Notes under the pieces: model-generated | The model's database searches: none | What the model was told of the DNA's origin: nothing | What the model saw: the letters and a program-made list of their open reading frames with translations, nothing else | Part shown: positions 1 through 9,858 of the stretch, piece by piece | Layout: each line of letters begins with the position of its first letter | How positions within the stretch are numbered: position 1 is the first letter of the stretch | Position numbers and translations under genes: made by a program | DNA from: Niastella sp. OAS944 | GTDB taxonomy: Bacteria; Bacteroidota; Bacteroidia; Chitinophagales; Chitinophagaceae | DNA length: 64,000 nt | Assembly: GCA_024809215.1 (NCBI GenBank) | Contig: JANUBW010000001.1 | Coordinates: 620,001-684,000, forward strand | Reading direction: 5' to 3'

Positions 1-2768
1 AGATTGATCATTGCCAATATCCACCACTTTGTAACCATAAAAATCACCTACAGAACCGCCCACCTTTAACAGGTGCGAAAAGGTTTGAATGGGTGGGAAA
101 ATAGCCCCTACCCGAACATAGTCTGTTGATGTTTTATACAGATCATTGGAAAGATTTTTCAGCTTATTGGAGTTGGTAGAGAAATTAAAGGTCGTGTTCC
201 ATTGAAAATCTTTCTTCTGTACAGGAACAAAATTCAGCGATACTTCAAGACCCTTATTTTCCAGCGTACCTACATTGGCCAGTGTGCGATTGTATAAATT
301 GGGCGGGCTGGGCACTTCGAACAGGTAAAGCAGGTTATGGATCTGGCGATTGTACAGATCGATGCTACCGCTGATCCTGTTATTCAGCATGCTGAAGTCG
401 AGACCAATGTTTGTTTCGCGCTTTTCTTCCCATTTCAGATCGGGGTTGGCGTTTTGTGTGGGCACCAGGGTTTGGATCCAGGCCCCGTTCGATAGAACAA
501 AACCACTGTAACCAAGCAAGGCAACACCACGGAACAGATCAGATGGCTGCGAACCGGTAACACCATAACCTGCTCTTAATTTCAGGTCATTAATGAGGTT
601 CTGGTTAAGCATAAACGCTTCGCGGCTAATGCGCCAACCGGCAGAAACGGCAGGGAATGTTCCCCACTTGTTATTAGTGCCCCATAACTGGCTGGCTGTT
701 TCGCGGCGAATGCTTGCCATAAATAAATACTTCTGATCATAATTATAGGTCAGCCTGCCGAACATGCCTATCAAATTGGTCTCTGTCCGGTAAGTCTTGA
801 TAAGGTTTACATAATCACCACTGCTGATGGCCCTTCCCAACCCTATATTATGCCAGTCGAAGATATCTGTAGGAAAATCCCAGTTCTCCATATAATGTTC
901 GTTGTAATCATTTTCCTGGTAACTGTAACCGCCCAACAAAGTGATATTGTGTTTTGACAATGACTTTGAATATTCAGCAGTTAATTCAGTCAACCGGTCA
1001 ATTGATTCCTTGCCACCTTCGCGGGCATAGCCATTGCGGTTATCCCTTAATGTGGAAGCATGCTTTTTTGTTTCGGCGTAGCCATATTCCTGCATCCATT
1101 TTGAGTAAGAGAACAAAGCCGATAATTTCAATCCTTTAAACGGAAGAAAGGCAATTGAACCATTAAACCTGGAAAGCCCTTCATTGGTTTGTCCCTTGCT
1201 TTCCATCAGGTCCGATACCGGGCTTTGATATTCAAATTTGGTTAGCTCCTGGAACCAGTTTCCGGCAGTATCTTTTACGGGCGCCATAGGGTTTTGCCGC
1301 AAAGCCTGCAGGTAATCGCCGGTATTGAAGCCATTTAATTTGCGGCTTGAGCTAAACGCATTCACGTTCAATTTAAGTTTGTTGTTGAACATGTTATGGT
1401 TCATATCGAACCGGCCGCTAAATAACTGGTTGTATGATTTCAGGAATAAACCCTGTGCATCATCATAGTTCAGGCTCGCGAGGTAATTGGTGGTGGAGTT
1501 GCCGCCGCGAATGGTTAGGTTATGGTCCTGCGAGAATGGCGTTCTTGTTATTTCTTTCAGCCAATCGGTGCTGGCGCCATGATCGATCAACTCGTTCTTA
1601 CGCAGCCCGGAAGCTATTTGTGCACGCACATCTGCAGCGGTTGACATATCCAGCTTGCGTGCAATGGTTTGAACGCTGGTGAACACACCGTAATCAACCG
1701 ATGTTTTGTTATTGCCATTTGCCCTTTTTGTGGTAATGAAAATTACACCGTTGGTACCACGGGTACCATAGATGGCTGCCGCAGAACCGTCTTTCAGTAC
1801 ATCAACCGACTCAATATCCTGTGGTGTTATCATGCGCAGATCGCCGGGCACACCATCTATTAACACCAATGGGTTCTGGTTCACACCCATCAGGGTTGAC
1901 TGACCTCTTAAGATAATTTGGGTAGAACCGGTTGGATCGCCGCTGGGGTTTACAACGGTTAATCCCGCTACTTTTCCTTGTATCAGCTGACCGGCATCGC
2001 GCACTGAGCCTTTAACAAAATTGGCCGCTTTTACCGAGGCCACCGAACTGGTAACATCGCCGCGCTTTTGGGTACCGTAACCAATTACAATCACTTCACT
2101 CATTCCATTGGCACTGGCCGTCATGGTAATGTTCACCGAAGCGGTGTTGGCGTTCACATCTAACGTCTGGGTTTGAAACCCTACATAAGAAATTTCAAGT
2201 GTCACGTTCTCATCTGGCACCGATAGGCGAAATTTCCCATTCATATCTGTAACCGTACCGATAGTAGTACCCTGAATAAATACAGAAGCCCCTATAACCG
2301 GTGCCTTTTTCTCATCAAGCACCACACCTGAGATCTCGCGGTTTACAGGTTTCTTTTCCTCAGTTCCACCAACAATAACCACCGCTCCATTACCATTATC
2401 AAATTCCTTCTCTCTTGCATCGAACAAAATGATGAGGTTGCCAACGGCTTTGTATTTAATGCCTAAAGGACCTATGATCGTTTGCAGGAACTCGGCCAGC
2501 GTTTTGTCCTGAACAGAAAAGCTCAGTTTTCTTTTTACGTTTATAATTGTTGGGCTAAATACAAATTTGGCATCCACTGCTGTTTGTACTTTTTCCAATA
2601 CGGCTTTTAGTTCGGTATTGTTAACAGCAATGGTAACTTTCCTGTTCAGCGCTTCCTGCCCATGCACAGGAACAGCATATGTTGAAAAGACAGTAAAAGC
2701 AACTAGTATGTAAATGATCATCAATCTCATTGCTAACCGGGTTAAAGCAATAAGTAAGTTATTTTCCA
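1..2768 (-). CDS. SusC-like TonB-dependent outer-membrane receptor, C-terminus beyond the left edge
   Basis: Imports oligosaccharides across the outer membrane with a SusD partner, powered by TonB. I translated the minus strand from the ATG at 2768; the frame is open to position 1, so the end of the barrel and the stop are missing. In order: a hydrophobic signal segment ending near VHGQ, a secretin/TonB N-terminal (STN) domain (about residues 40-115), a carboxypeptidase-regulatory-like beta sandwich (NREISGVVLDEKKAPVIG...), then a plug starting with VIGYGTQKRGDVTSSV and barrel strands (QYLFMASIRRE, WGTFPAVSAGWRIS). The STN domain marks receptors that signal to a FecR anti-sigma factor, and FecR and sigma genes lie directly upstream on the same strand. 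A SusD gene is expected just left of the window. The GH127 gene nearby suggests an arabinose-containing substrate, which is inference. Confidence 0.95.
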
Positions 2769-2946
2769 TAAATTGTGATGGTTTTGAACGTGAACGATTA
2801 AGAGCGGGCAAAACCCTTCCGCCGCCTTTGGCGGTAGACGTTAAGGCCGGCAATACCGCGAATATTGCTGGCTTTATTTTTACAGACTTCTAAGTGGGAT
2901 AACGACTCATATGGCAGTTTTTTTGGTTATAAATAAGCAATCAGTT

Positions 2947-3987
2947 TTAAGGACATTCTTTGGCTGCTTTTAATAATATTTTGGTGCCCTTTATTTCGTA
3001 GGTGGCATTAAATACCAGGCAAATGCCTTCCAGTTTATTGAACAGGTTTTGCCCGGTGAGGTCGCCGGTGAACTCGCAATTCCTGATCTTATCGTTTTCA
3101 AGTACTATTTCCAGTTCATAAGTATCCTGCAGGTCGGTCAGCACTTTGTACAACGGCGTTTCATTATATACAAAATTCGCTTCCTCTTTTTTGGGTTTAT
3201 CAGCAACAGGTATCGGCTGGTCAACTATAGAGGTAACAAAATGCCGCTCTTCCTGATAGTAGGTAACTTTTTGGTTGGGAGTAATAATAACGCCATTCGA
3301 TTTTTGCTGCACTTCATTGAGCGTTATCTGCTCCTTATTTTCATATACAGCTACCCGGCCTGTTTTTACGGCCACTTCCACCTGGCCATTCTTTCCACGA
3401 ATATCAAAGCTGGTGCCCAGCACCTGGGTAACTATATTATTATTATAAACAAAAAAGGGCCGGTTAGCATTTTTGCTCACTTTGAAAAAAGCTTCGCCTT
3501 CCAGATATACTTCTCTTTTTGCGGCAGTGAAATGTGGTGGGAAGGCTAATTTGGAACCGGGATAAATGCTCACCACGGTGCCGTCTTCCAGTTGAATATC
3601 TTTGGGTGTACTGCCGGTATTGGTTTGCTCCTGAAATCCCGCGGTTACCTTTGCTTCTACTAGTGTTATGGCTGCGGGCGCATTCCCATTACTTTTGAAC
3701 CACACAATACCACTGGTTATTATCAGGCCCAGCAAACAGGCAGCAGCGGCATATTTCCAGGGAAAGCCGCTTCCTTTTTTGATGGGTATTACAACAGCTT
3801 TTTCTTTTGATGCTGTTTGTAACTTGTTCCAAAGACGGCTTTCCATTTCATCCATCTCCCGTTCGGAGAGGTCAACATTTTCGTTGTCCAACAGTTCGTA
3901 CCATTGGTCAATGATCTTTCTTTCATCATCTGTACAGGAATTATCCAGGTACCTTTTCAATAACTGGCGGAAAGCTTTTTGGTCCAT
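2947..3987 (-). CDS. FecR-family anti-sigma factor
   Basis: Inner-membrane anti-sigma factor that relays a signal from the STN domain of the SusC receptor to the ECF sigma factor. 346 residues: a cytoplasmic sigma-binding N-terminal part (residues 1-75), one transmembrane helix at about 76-95 (AAAACLLGLIITSGIVWF), a periplasmic FecR beta domain (about 115-235, with the family motif AFFKVSKNANRPFFVYN and VLGTSFDI), then a C-terminal DUF4974 domain (FVYNETPLYKVLTDL). The ATG at 3987 lies 87 bases after the sigma gene stop, and the SusC start follows 178 bases downstream, so the order sigma-FecR-SusC is the standard cell-surface signalling arrangement. The family assignment is secure; the ligand is unknown. 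Confidence 0.95.
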   Translation of the reverse strand: MDQKAFRQLLKRYLDNSCTDDERKIIDQWYELLDNENVDLSEREMDEMESRLWNKLQTASKEKAVVIPIKKGSGFPWKYAAAACLLGLIITSGIVWFKSNGNAPAAITLVEAKVTAGFQEQTNTGSTPKDIQLEDGTVVSIYPGSKLAFPPHFTAAKREVYLEGEAFFKVSKNANRPFFVYNNNIVTQVLGTSFDIRGKNGQVEVAVKTGRVAVYENKEQITLNEVQQKSNGVIITPNQKVTYYQEERHFVTSIVDQPIPVADKPKKEEANFVYNETPLYKVLTDLQDTYELEIVLENDKIRNCEFTGDLTGQNLFNKLEGICLVFNATYEIKGTKILLKAAKECP

Positions 3988-4074
3988 TACAACTGTTTTG
4001 GCGCTTATACTATAATAGTAAAAGCAAGAAAGCTTTACCCTAAAAGAAATGGCAATTATTTTTAGTGAAGGGGC

Positions 4075-4665
4075 TTAATTAATGATATTCTCAAACAACA
4101 GCAATATAAAATCAACGAGAATAAAGTCGCGCAAAAAAAAGCGTAGTGATTTCAGGGATTGCGTAATATGATATTCCACGGCCTTTTCAGAAAGGTCCAT
4201 GATGCGGGAGATCTCTTTATTTGATTGTTTTTCAAAACGGCTTAAACGGAAGATCGTTTGCGTTTTTTGCGGCAACTGACTGATGGCTTTATCAATAGCC
4301 ATGTTCAGTTCCTGCATCAGCAAGGGCAGATCGGCAGATTCATCCTCGCTTTTTTGTAGTTCACCAAAACCCGCGTATTGCGTGCGTTTTGAAATGGCCG
4401 ATTTGATGTAATTGATTATCTGGTATTTTACTGCAGTTTCCAAGTAGGCGGCAATACAGTTTATCTGGTGTATTTCTCGGCGGTCCCAAAGATCGGTGAA
4501 AACACTTTGAACAATGTCTTCAGCTACTTCTTTACTATTCGTTTTGCTTACTGCAGAATGGTACAGCTTTCGCCAATAGCGTAAATAAAGCTCTTTATAA
4601 GCAAGTTCGTCGCTTATTTTCAATAGCTTAAGCAATACGTTATCGGCAAGCAGTTTGTAATCCAT
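4075..4665 (-). CDS. ECF RNA polymerase sigma-70 factor (Bacteroidota expansion family)
   Basis: Directs RNA polymerase to the promoters of the downstream SusC locus when released by FecR. 196 residues with region 2 (about 25-90: AYKELYLRYWRKLYHSA, EDIVQSVFTDLWDRRE) and region 4 (about 125-175: ISQLPQKTQTIFRLSRF, then the helix-turn-helix NKEISRIMDLSEKAVEYHI). Starts at ATG 4665. The C-terminal tail (DFILVDFILLLFENIIN) is unusually hydrophobic for a soluble sigma factor. It is followed by FecR on the same strand, which fixes its role as the regulated partner. The GH127 gene ends 93 bases upstream and may be read through. Confidence 0.95.
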   Translation of the reverse strand: MDYKLLADNVLLKLLKISDELAYKELYLRYWRKLYHSAVSKTNSKEVAEDIVQSVFTDLWDRREIHQINCIAAYLETAVKYQIINYIKSAISKRTQYAGFGELQKSEDESADLPLLMQELNMAIDKAISQLPQKTQTIFRLSRFEKQSNKEISRIMDLSEKAVEYHITQSLKSLRFFLRDFILVDFILLLFENIIN

Positions 4666-4705
4666 ATACCCAGGGTTGGCAGTTATTCAAGATCACTAAA
4701 ATAAC

Positions 4706-4717
4706 ATTACATGTAAT
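4706..4717. promoter_or_regulatory. 12-bp perfect palindrome upstream of the sigma gene
   Basis: The sequence ATTACATGTAAT is a perfect palindrome 41 bases upstream of the sigma factor ATG, in the 93-base gap behind the GH127 gene. It could be an operator for a dimeric regulator, but short AT-rich palindromes also occur by chance, so this is tentative. Confidence 0.2.
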
Positions 4718-4758
4718 TTAGACATTTGTTTTTAACTGCCAAAGAATATCTGCTACAA

Positions 4759-7110
4759 TCATTTCATTAACCGCACATAAAACACCCTGGGCGTCTTTGA
4801 ATTTGCTGTTGCAGAAAACTTCACCTCAACATATTCAGCTTGCGTATTTAAATAATTATCAGGGATAATATAATCAACATTAAAAAAGGAATTCCCTTTT
4901 GTGCCATCCTGCTCTTCCTTTTTTAATAAAGCTCCATTTATAAAAACATCAAAGCTGCCTTTATCGGCCCCGTAATACATGACCCGCAACTTCTTACCTG
5001 TATGTTGACTATTCTTTAACTGGTAACTAAACCAGCCGTTTGCATTGCGCCAATGTTTATCTTTAAATGTTCCGGTCTCTGTTATATCTCCTTTAAACTG
5101 ATGATCCACCTCCGATTGTTGTTCGCCCGGCGCCACCTGATCAACTGTACTGTTTTCGAGTTCAAGCTTTTGCTTTTCTTCTTCCGCTAATTTTTGCTGT
5201 AATTGTTTCAACCCTTTTTCGTCTGTCACCCGCCAGTAAATCATGTAACGGGCATCATGAATAGAGGAGAAAGGCTGCAGTGTTAGATTTTTATAATCAG
5301 ACTGAGCGATCAAATCAGTCATGGTGAAGTTAAGCGGCTTATTTTTCACCGGCTTTAATTGTAAAGCAGGATTGCTTTGAGCAGTAACGATCACGGGTGC
5401 TTTATCAATTGAATAACGCGGTCCACCGGCTACATGTCCCATTCTGCTTCCATCGGCCACTAACCCAATAAGGTTTGAAGTATCGGTTTTTGCAGCCAGA
5501 ACAACAGGCCCATACACAAATGAAGCCCATGGTGAACCATCTGGTAAATACTCCATTGCGCCATGCATAGGCAGGCGGATAGAGATCTCATCGCCTGTTT
5601 TCCATGTTCTGTTTATAACAACAAAACCGTTCTCATCTTTTGTTGCCGCCCATTTACGTCCATTCACACTTATTTGCATTTGTCCGTTCGTAACCCATGA
5701 AGGATACCTTACATGAACGTTGAATGTTTGTGGCTGGTTGAGCGTAATCTTAAGTAAGGATGTTTCCTGAGCGGGAAAATTTGTTTGCTGCACCAATGAA
5801 ATGCCTTTTTCCTTCCAATCGAGTTTTGATGCAATAAACAGGTTTACAAAAAGGTCCTTATCATTATGCGCATAGATCAGTTCGCCATATTTACCATGAT
5901 TTTCAAGGCCGGTGCCCACACAGCACCAAAAACATTCCTGGGGCTGTGAATACACCCGGTAATGTTGCGGCCGCATAGGCGTGAAATAAACAAAACCGCC
6001 CGTTGGGCGCTGGGAAGATAATATATGATTGAATACCGCTCTTTCATAATAATCGATATAAGCAGTTTTGGGGTTCGAAAGAAACAACTTCTCTGTCAGT
6101 CGCAGCATATTGTACGTATTACAGCTTTCGGGCCCCTGCACATCATCGATCATGGAAGAAAAATCATTTGCTGCGTTAAAATGCTCACGAACACTGTTAC
6201 CACCAATGGAAACGGTACGGTGTTTAACAACCGTGTTCCAAAAAAATTCAGCGGCCTTTGCCCATGCGGTATCTCCGTCGAGCTCGGCAATGCGTTTATA
6301 ACCGATCACTTTGGGTATTTGTGTATTGGCATGCAAACCATTCAATGAATCTTTATTCTGCAAAAGCGGGTTCAATATGGCTTTATGAGAAAGCTTTCGG
6401 GCCATTACCAAATACTTATTATCTCCCGTTATTGCTGCTACATCGGCAAACACTTCATTAATGCCGCCCTGTTCGCTCTTGAGTATTTGCTGCATTTGAT
6501 CATCGGAAAGATTTTTGGTGATGGAAATAAACCAATCGGACAGTTTAATGAGAATTGCTTTTGCTTTTTCATTGCCTGCAATCAGGTATGCATCGCGCAG
6601 TCCTGCATATAATTTATGCATATTATAAAGCGGCACCCACCTGTTGGCCAATGAAAAACTGCCTGCTTGTATTTTTCCTTCTGCCATTTCATTCCACAAC
6701 GCTTTTCCACCAGGTACGCCGCTTACATATCCATTTCCGGCTTTTCGCTGGCACGAGTCGAGCCAGTTGATCATATAATTCAGACGCCGCAATACTTCTG
6801 TATTGCCGGTGGCAGCATACATGTTGGCAAGCGCCGATAAGTAATGCCCACCGGTATGACCATCAAGGCCGATATTTTCCCAATTGCCATAATTCTCTTT
6901 CAGGGGAGCAATGCCGGCTTCCTTTAAAAAGGGAGCAAGCAAACGATCGGCATCGAGTTGCAACATATACTGCAAATCGGTTTGTTCTGCCTCTTTAAAT
7001 GGACTATTCAACAAACGGACCGATGATAAAGGAAAAGCCGATAAGTTGGCTTGAGAAAAACTGGCAATGGAAAGAAGTATTAAAACAGAGAACAGGCTGG
7101 CATTCTTCAT
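4759..7110 (-). CDS. GH127 (DUF1680) beta-L-arabinofuranosidase-like glycoside hydrolase
   Basis: Expected to release terminal beta-L-arabinofuranose in the periplasm or outside the cell. I start at ATG 7110, which gives a clean signal peptide (KNASLFSVLILLSIASFSQA); the open frame extends to a TTG at 7143 but that would spoil the signal. The GH127 hallmarks are present: the ESC motif near residue 328-330 and the CFWCCVGTG motif near 393-401. In the characterised family member HypBA1 the matching Glu and Cys residues bind zinc, and one Cys of the CC pair is the nucleophile. An N-terminal (alpha/alpha)6 barrel is followed by beta domains (VHVRYPSWV, GPVVLAAK) and a C-terminal extension with an EEEKQKLELEN coiled segment and a DUF6805-like beta domain. 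At about 783 residues it is longer than the usual 650. It precedes the sigma/FecR/SusC genes on the same strand, so an arabinan or arabinoside substrate is plausible. Confidence 0.92.
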   Translation of the reverse strand: MKNASLFSVLILLSIASFSQANLSAFPLSSVRLLNSPFKEAEQTDLQYMLQLDADRLLAPFLKEAGIAPLKENYGNWENIGLDGHTGGHYLSALANMYAATGNTEVLRRLNYMINWLDSCQRKAGNGYVSGVPGGKALWNEMAEGKIQAGSFSLANRWVPLYNMHKLYAGLRDAYLIAGNEKAKAILIKLSDWFISITKNLSDDQMQQILKSEQGGINEVFADVAAITGDNKYLVMARKLSHKAILNPLLQNKDSLNGLHANTQIPKVIGYKRIAELDGDTAWAKAAEFFWNTVVKHRTVSIGGNSVREHFNAANDFSSMIDDVQGPESCNTYNMLRLTEKLFLSNPKTAYIDYYERAVFNHILSSQRPTGGFVYFTPMRPQHYRVYSQPQECFWCCVGTGLENHGKYGELIYAHNDKDLFVNLFIASKLDWKEKGISLVQQTNFPAQETSLLKITLNQPQTFNVHVRYPSWVTNGQMQISVNGRKWAATKDENGFVVINRTWKTGDEISIRLPMHGAMEYLPDGSPWASFVYGPVVLAAKTDTSNLIGLVADGSRMGHVAGGPRYSIDKAPVIVTAQSNPALQLKPVKNKPLNFTMTDLIAQSDYKNLTLQPFSSIHDARYMIYWRVTDEKGLKQLQQKLAEEEKQKLELENSTVDQVAPGEQQSEVDHQFKGDITETGTFKDKHWRNANGWFSYQLKNSQHTGKKLRVMYYGADKGSFDVFINGALLKKEEQDGTKGNSFFNVDYIIPDNYLNTQAEYVEVKFSATANSKTPRVFYVRLMK

Positions 7111-7439
7111 CGTTAAATAAAATTTATGGCTTCTGCTTCCCAATAGTCAAAATCAACCCGGCTTCCCCTAAACAAAAACCTAACTTTATTTTCCCGCCCG
7201 TCCCGTTTCGGGAAAAAACATCCAGATTTTGGAAGTACATCAAAATCAACAAGATATAACATCCAGATTATATATTTTTTAATTCACTGGTGTTGCAAAA
7301 TATAAATCAATCTACAAACAACCGCCTGGCCCAGGAATCAAAAATGTTGGAGTATATAAATTTCATGGCATAATGCTTGTTCATTGCGCTCGCAATTGTA
7401 ATAATTCACCCTATGAAACAATTATACCTTATTATTTCT
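7111..7439. other. Divergent intergenic region with a direct repeat and a short hairpin
   Basis: No gene seen. It separates the GH127 gene (leftward) from the T9SS cargo gene (rightward) and so should carry both promoters. Visible structure: a hairpin TCCCG-TTT-CGGGA at 7201-7213, and a 12-bp direct repeat AACATCCAGATT at 7217-7228 and 7258-7269, 41 bp apart (close to four helical turns). No convincing Bacteroidota -33/-7 promoter was identified by eye. Confidence 0.4.
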
Positions 7440-8720
7440 ATGAACAAAAAACTTCTATTTGCATTACCGTTATTCTTTTTATTTTTCATAAGCTCTGTTA
7501 CCGCTCAAACGCTTGATTGGAGCTCGTCTTTTTCTCCTACATGGGCAGACGGGGCCGTTTCCAGAACAGCTAACAATGTAAGCGGGTCTGGAGTCAATGT
7601 ATCGGTTAGCATTACCAATTCACAAGCGGGCACATATCAGCAGGTAACAAACGGAGTAAATGCGCCTGCTGTTAATAATAACAATGGCCGATCAAACTTT
7701 TTTCTTCTGGCTGGTTCTACTGACGCGCTGGAAATTGATGTAGACTGGACGTCTAATACAGCGTATGTAGATGTAGTTTACAATTTTTCACAACCGATCT
7801 ACCATCTGGTTTTCCGGGTTGGTGATATTGATAAAGCCAGCGCTACCTCTACATCTTATTTTGATCGGGTAACGGTAACAGGTTTAAACGGAGCAGCAGC
7901 TGTATTGCCTAAAACTATAACTGCAGTGAACCCTGCCGGCAACTATCTCACTATCTCTGGAAATTCAGCGTATGCGAATACAACATCAGGCGTTGGCGGA
8001 AATGCAGGCACTAACAGCACTGCAAATAATAGCCAGCAGGGAACAGCGGAAATAAATTTCGGAGCACAAGGAGTAACACGGGTTACGGTGCGTTACGATA
8101 ATCATCCATCAGCTCTGGCAAACCCGGCTTTACAGGCAATAGCAATCGGCAATATGTCATGGTCTCTAACCTCTTTGCCGGTTGACCTCATAAGCTTTGC
8201 AGCAAAAGTGGATGATAACAATAATACTGTACTTAAATGGAAAGTAGAAAATCAGGAAAACTTTGACCGGTATGAAATTGAATATTCAATTCTTGACTCT
8301 ATAGGATTTACAACCATTGGAAAAGTTTATTCCAATAACCAATCTACCGGCACCTATGAATTTATTCATTCCAACGCAAACTCAGCTGGTAACACAGCAT
8401 ACTATCATTTAAAAATGATAGACCGTGATGGTGATTATAGATACAGCCATTTCATTAAGATCCGGCAGGAAAACCATACTAATGTTACTCTTCAGCCTAC
8501 TGTGCTAACAAAAGGAGAACCGATACGTATTTCCATACCAGGAAGTTCGATCAATCCTCACAGAATTAAGATTGTGAATATGGCAGGTCAGGTTATTGGT
8601 ACTGCAATAATGAATGGCACCAGCTGGCAGTTGGAAACAAGCAAATGGAACAGTGGCGCCTATTTCATCAATATTGAAGGTGCAGACATAAAGAAAACGT
8701 TTAAAGTTCTTGTAAAATAA
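7440..8720 (+). CDS. Secreted protein with T9SS type A C-terminal sorting domain
   Basis: Exported by Sec and then moved across the outer membrane by the type IX secretion system. The ATG at 7440 gives a good signal peptide (NKKLLFALPLFFLFF, cleavage after SSVTAQ); an ATG at 7413 would add nine residues. The central region (residues about 25-245) is rich in Asn, Thr and Val and looks like an all-beta surface domain, with no catalytic motif recognised. From about 250 comes the fibronectin-like stretch SFAAKVDDNNNTVLKWKVEN, and the last 75 residues are a classic sorting domain (IKIVNMAGQVIG ... WNSGAYFINI ... KTFKVLVK). The gene is monocistronic and closed by a strong terminator. Surface location is well supported; function unknown. 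Confidence 0.88.
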   Translation: MNKKLLFALPLFFLFFISSVTAQTLDWSSSFSPTWADGAVSRTANNVSGSGVNVSVSITNSQAGTYQQVTNGVNAPAVNNNNGRSNFFLLAGSTDALEIDVDWTSNTAYVDVVYNFSQPIYHLVFRVGDIDKASATSTSYFDRVTVTGLNGAAAVLPKTITAVNPAGNYLTISGNSAYANTTSGVGGNAGTNSTANNSQQGTAEINFGAQGVTRVTVRYDNHPSALANPALQAIAIGNMSWSLTSLPVDLISFAAKVDDNNNTVLKWKVENQENFDRYEIEYSILDSIGFTTIGKVYSNNQSTGTYEFIHSNANSAGNTAYYHLKMIDRDGDYRYSHFIKIRQENHTNVTLQPTVLTKGEPIRISIPGSSINPHRIKIVNMAGQVIGTAIMNGTSWQLETSKWNSGAYFINIEGADIKKTFKVLVK

Positions 8721-8723
8721 GCT

Positions 8724-8760
8724 TAATAGAAAAACCGCGCCAGGCGCGGTTTTTCTATTA
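8724..8760. terminator. Bidirectional terminator, 17-bp perfect stem
   Basis: Perfect inverted repeat 8724-8740 and 8744-8760 with a three-base loop. The G+C core CCGCGC/GCGCGG is flanked by A and T runs, so it can terminate both the rightward T9SS gene and the leftward monooxygenase gene that converge here. Confidence 0.9.
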
Positions 8761-8771
8761 ATACTATAATT

Positions 8772-9794
8772 TTAACGCCAACCTAAACCGGGCGCTACAT
8801 GTTTTAGAAAAGACGACAGGATGTGGATATTGTAATCAACGCCTAACGTGTTGGGTATGGTTAAAAGAAGCGTATCAGCTTCCTGAATGGCTTCGTCCTG
8901 TGCCAACTCCCTGATCAGTTGCTCCGGTTCCCCGGCATAACTTCTTCCGAAGATAGCGCGTGTGTCTTCTTCAATATAACCAATGCTATCGGTGCCCCTG
9001 GCTTCCTGGCCAAAGAAATATTTGTCCTGTTGAGTTATTATAGGAAAGATGGACCGGCTCACCGAAACCCTTGACTCGCGCTGATGCCCGGCTTTTTTCC
9101 ATGCATCTTTGTACAACCTTATCTGTTCGGCCTGTTGTATATGAAATGGTTTGCCGCCTTCGTCGAATTTAAGGGTAGAGCTTTGGAGGTGCATTCCGTT
9201 TTCGGCTGCCCAAACAGCTGTAGCATTAGAGGCTGCGCCCCACCAAATACGATCACGCAGACCCTCGGAATGGGGCTCCAGCCGTAATAAGCCTGGTGGA
9301 TTGGGAAACATTGGACGTGGATTTGGCTGTGCAAACCCAACACCTTTGAGTTTATCTAAAAATTGCAATGCTTTCCTGCGCCCCATATCGGCGTCGGTTT
9401 CCCCTTCTGCCGGTTCATACCCAAAATAACGCCACCCATCAATTACCTGTTCCGGCGAACCTCTGCTGATGCCCAGTTGTAACCGTCCTTGCGAAATAAG
9501 GTCGGCGGCACCGGCATCTTCCACCATATAAAGTGGATTTTCATAACGCATGTCAATAACGCCCGTTCCAATTTCTATTTTGCTTGTTTTTGCGCCAATG
9601 GCAGCAAGCAAAGGAAATGGAGACGCCAACTGTGCTGCAAAATGATGTACCCGAAAATACGCACCATCTAAACCGATCTCTTCGGCAGCAACGGCCAAAT
9701 CAATAGATTGAAGTAACGTATCACTCGCCGTACGGGTTTTATAGGCTGGATGATTAGACCAATGCCCGAATGATAAAAATCCTATTTTCTTCAT
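8772..9794 (-). CDS. Luciferase-like flavin-dependent monooxygenase
   Basis: LLM-class oxidoreductase that would use reduced FMN and oxygen; substrate unknown. 340 residues in one TIM-barrel domain starting at ATG 9794. Family signs: an N-terminal strand IGFLSFGHW, LAVAAEEIGLDGAYFRVHHF, IEIGTGVIDMRYENP, and the block GRLQLGISRGSPEQV. It ends 12 bases from a shared terminator and lies downstream of the pirin gene on the same strand (64 bases apart), so the two may be co-transcribed in a redox or xenobiotic response. Cytoplasmic, as no signal peptide is present. Confidence 0.9.
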   Translation of the reverse strand: MKKIGFLSFGHWSNHPAYKTRTASDTLLQSIDLAVAAEEIGLDGAYFRVHHFAAQLASPFPLLAAIGAKTSKIEIGTGVIDMRYENPLYMVEDAGAADLISQGRLQLGISRGSPEQVIDGWRYFGYEPAEGETDADMGRRKALQFLDKLKGVGFAQPNPRPMFPNPPGLLRLEPHSEGLRDRIWWGAASNATAVWAAENGMHLQSSTLKFDEGGKPFHIQQAEQIRLYKDAWKKAGHQRESRVSVSRSIFPIITQQDKYFFGQEARGTDSIGYIEEDTRAIFGRSYAGEPEQLIRELAQDEAIQEADTLLLTIPNTLGVDYNIHILSSFLKHVAPGLGWR

Positions 9795-9858
9795 ACGTTT
9801 CTATTCATTTGTAAAATAGCCGTTGCAAAGATAGAAATTAGTACCGGATACGGGTTTC

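Noticed and set aside
954-1863. Three plus-strand frames of 61-82 codons
   Set aside because: They are antisense shadows of the well conserved SusC receptor gene.
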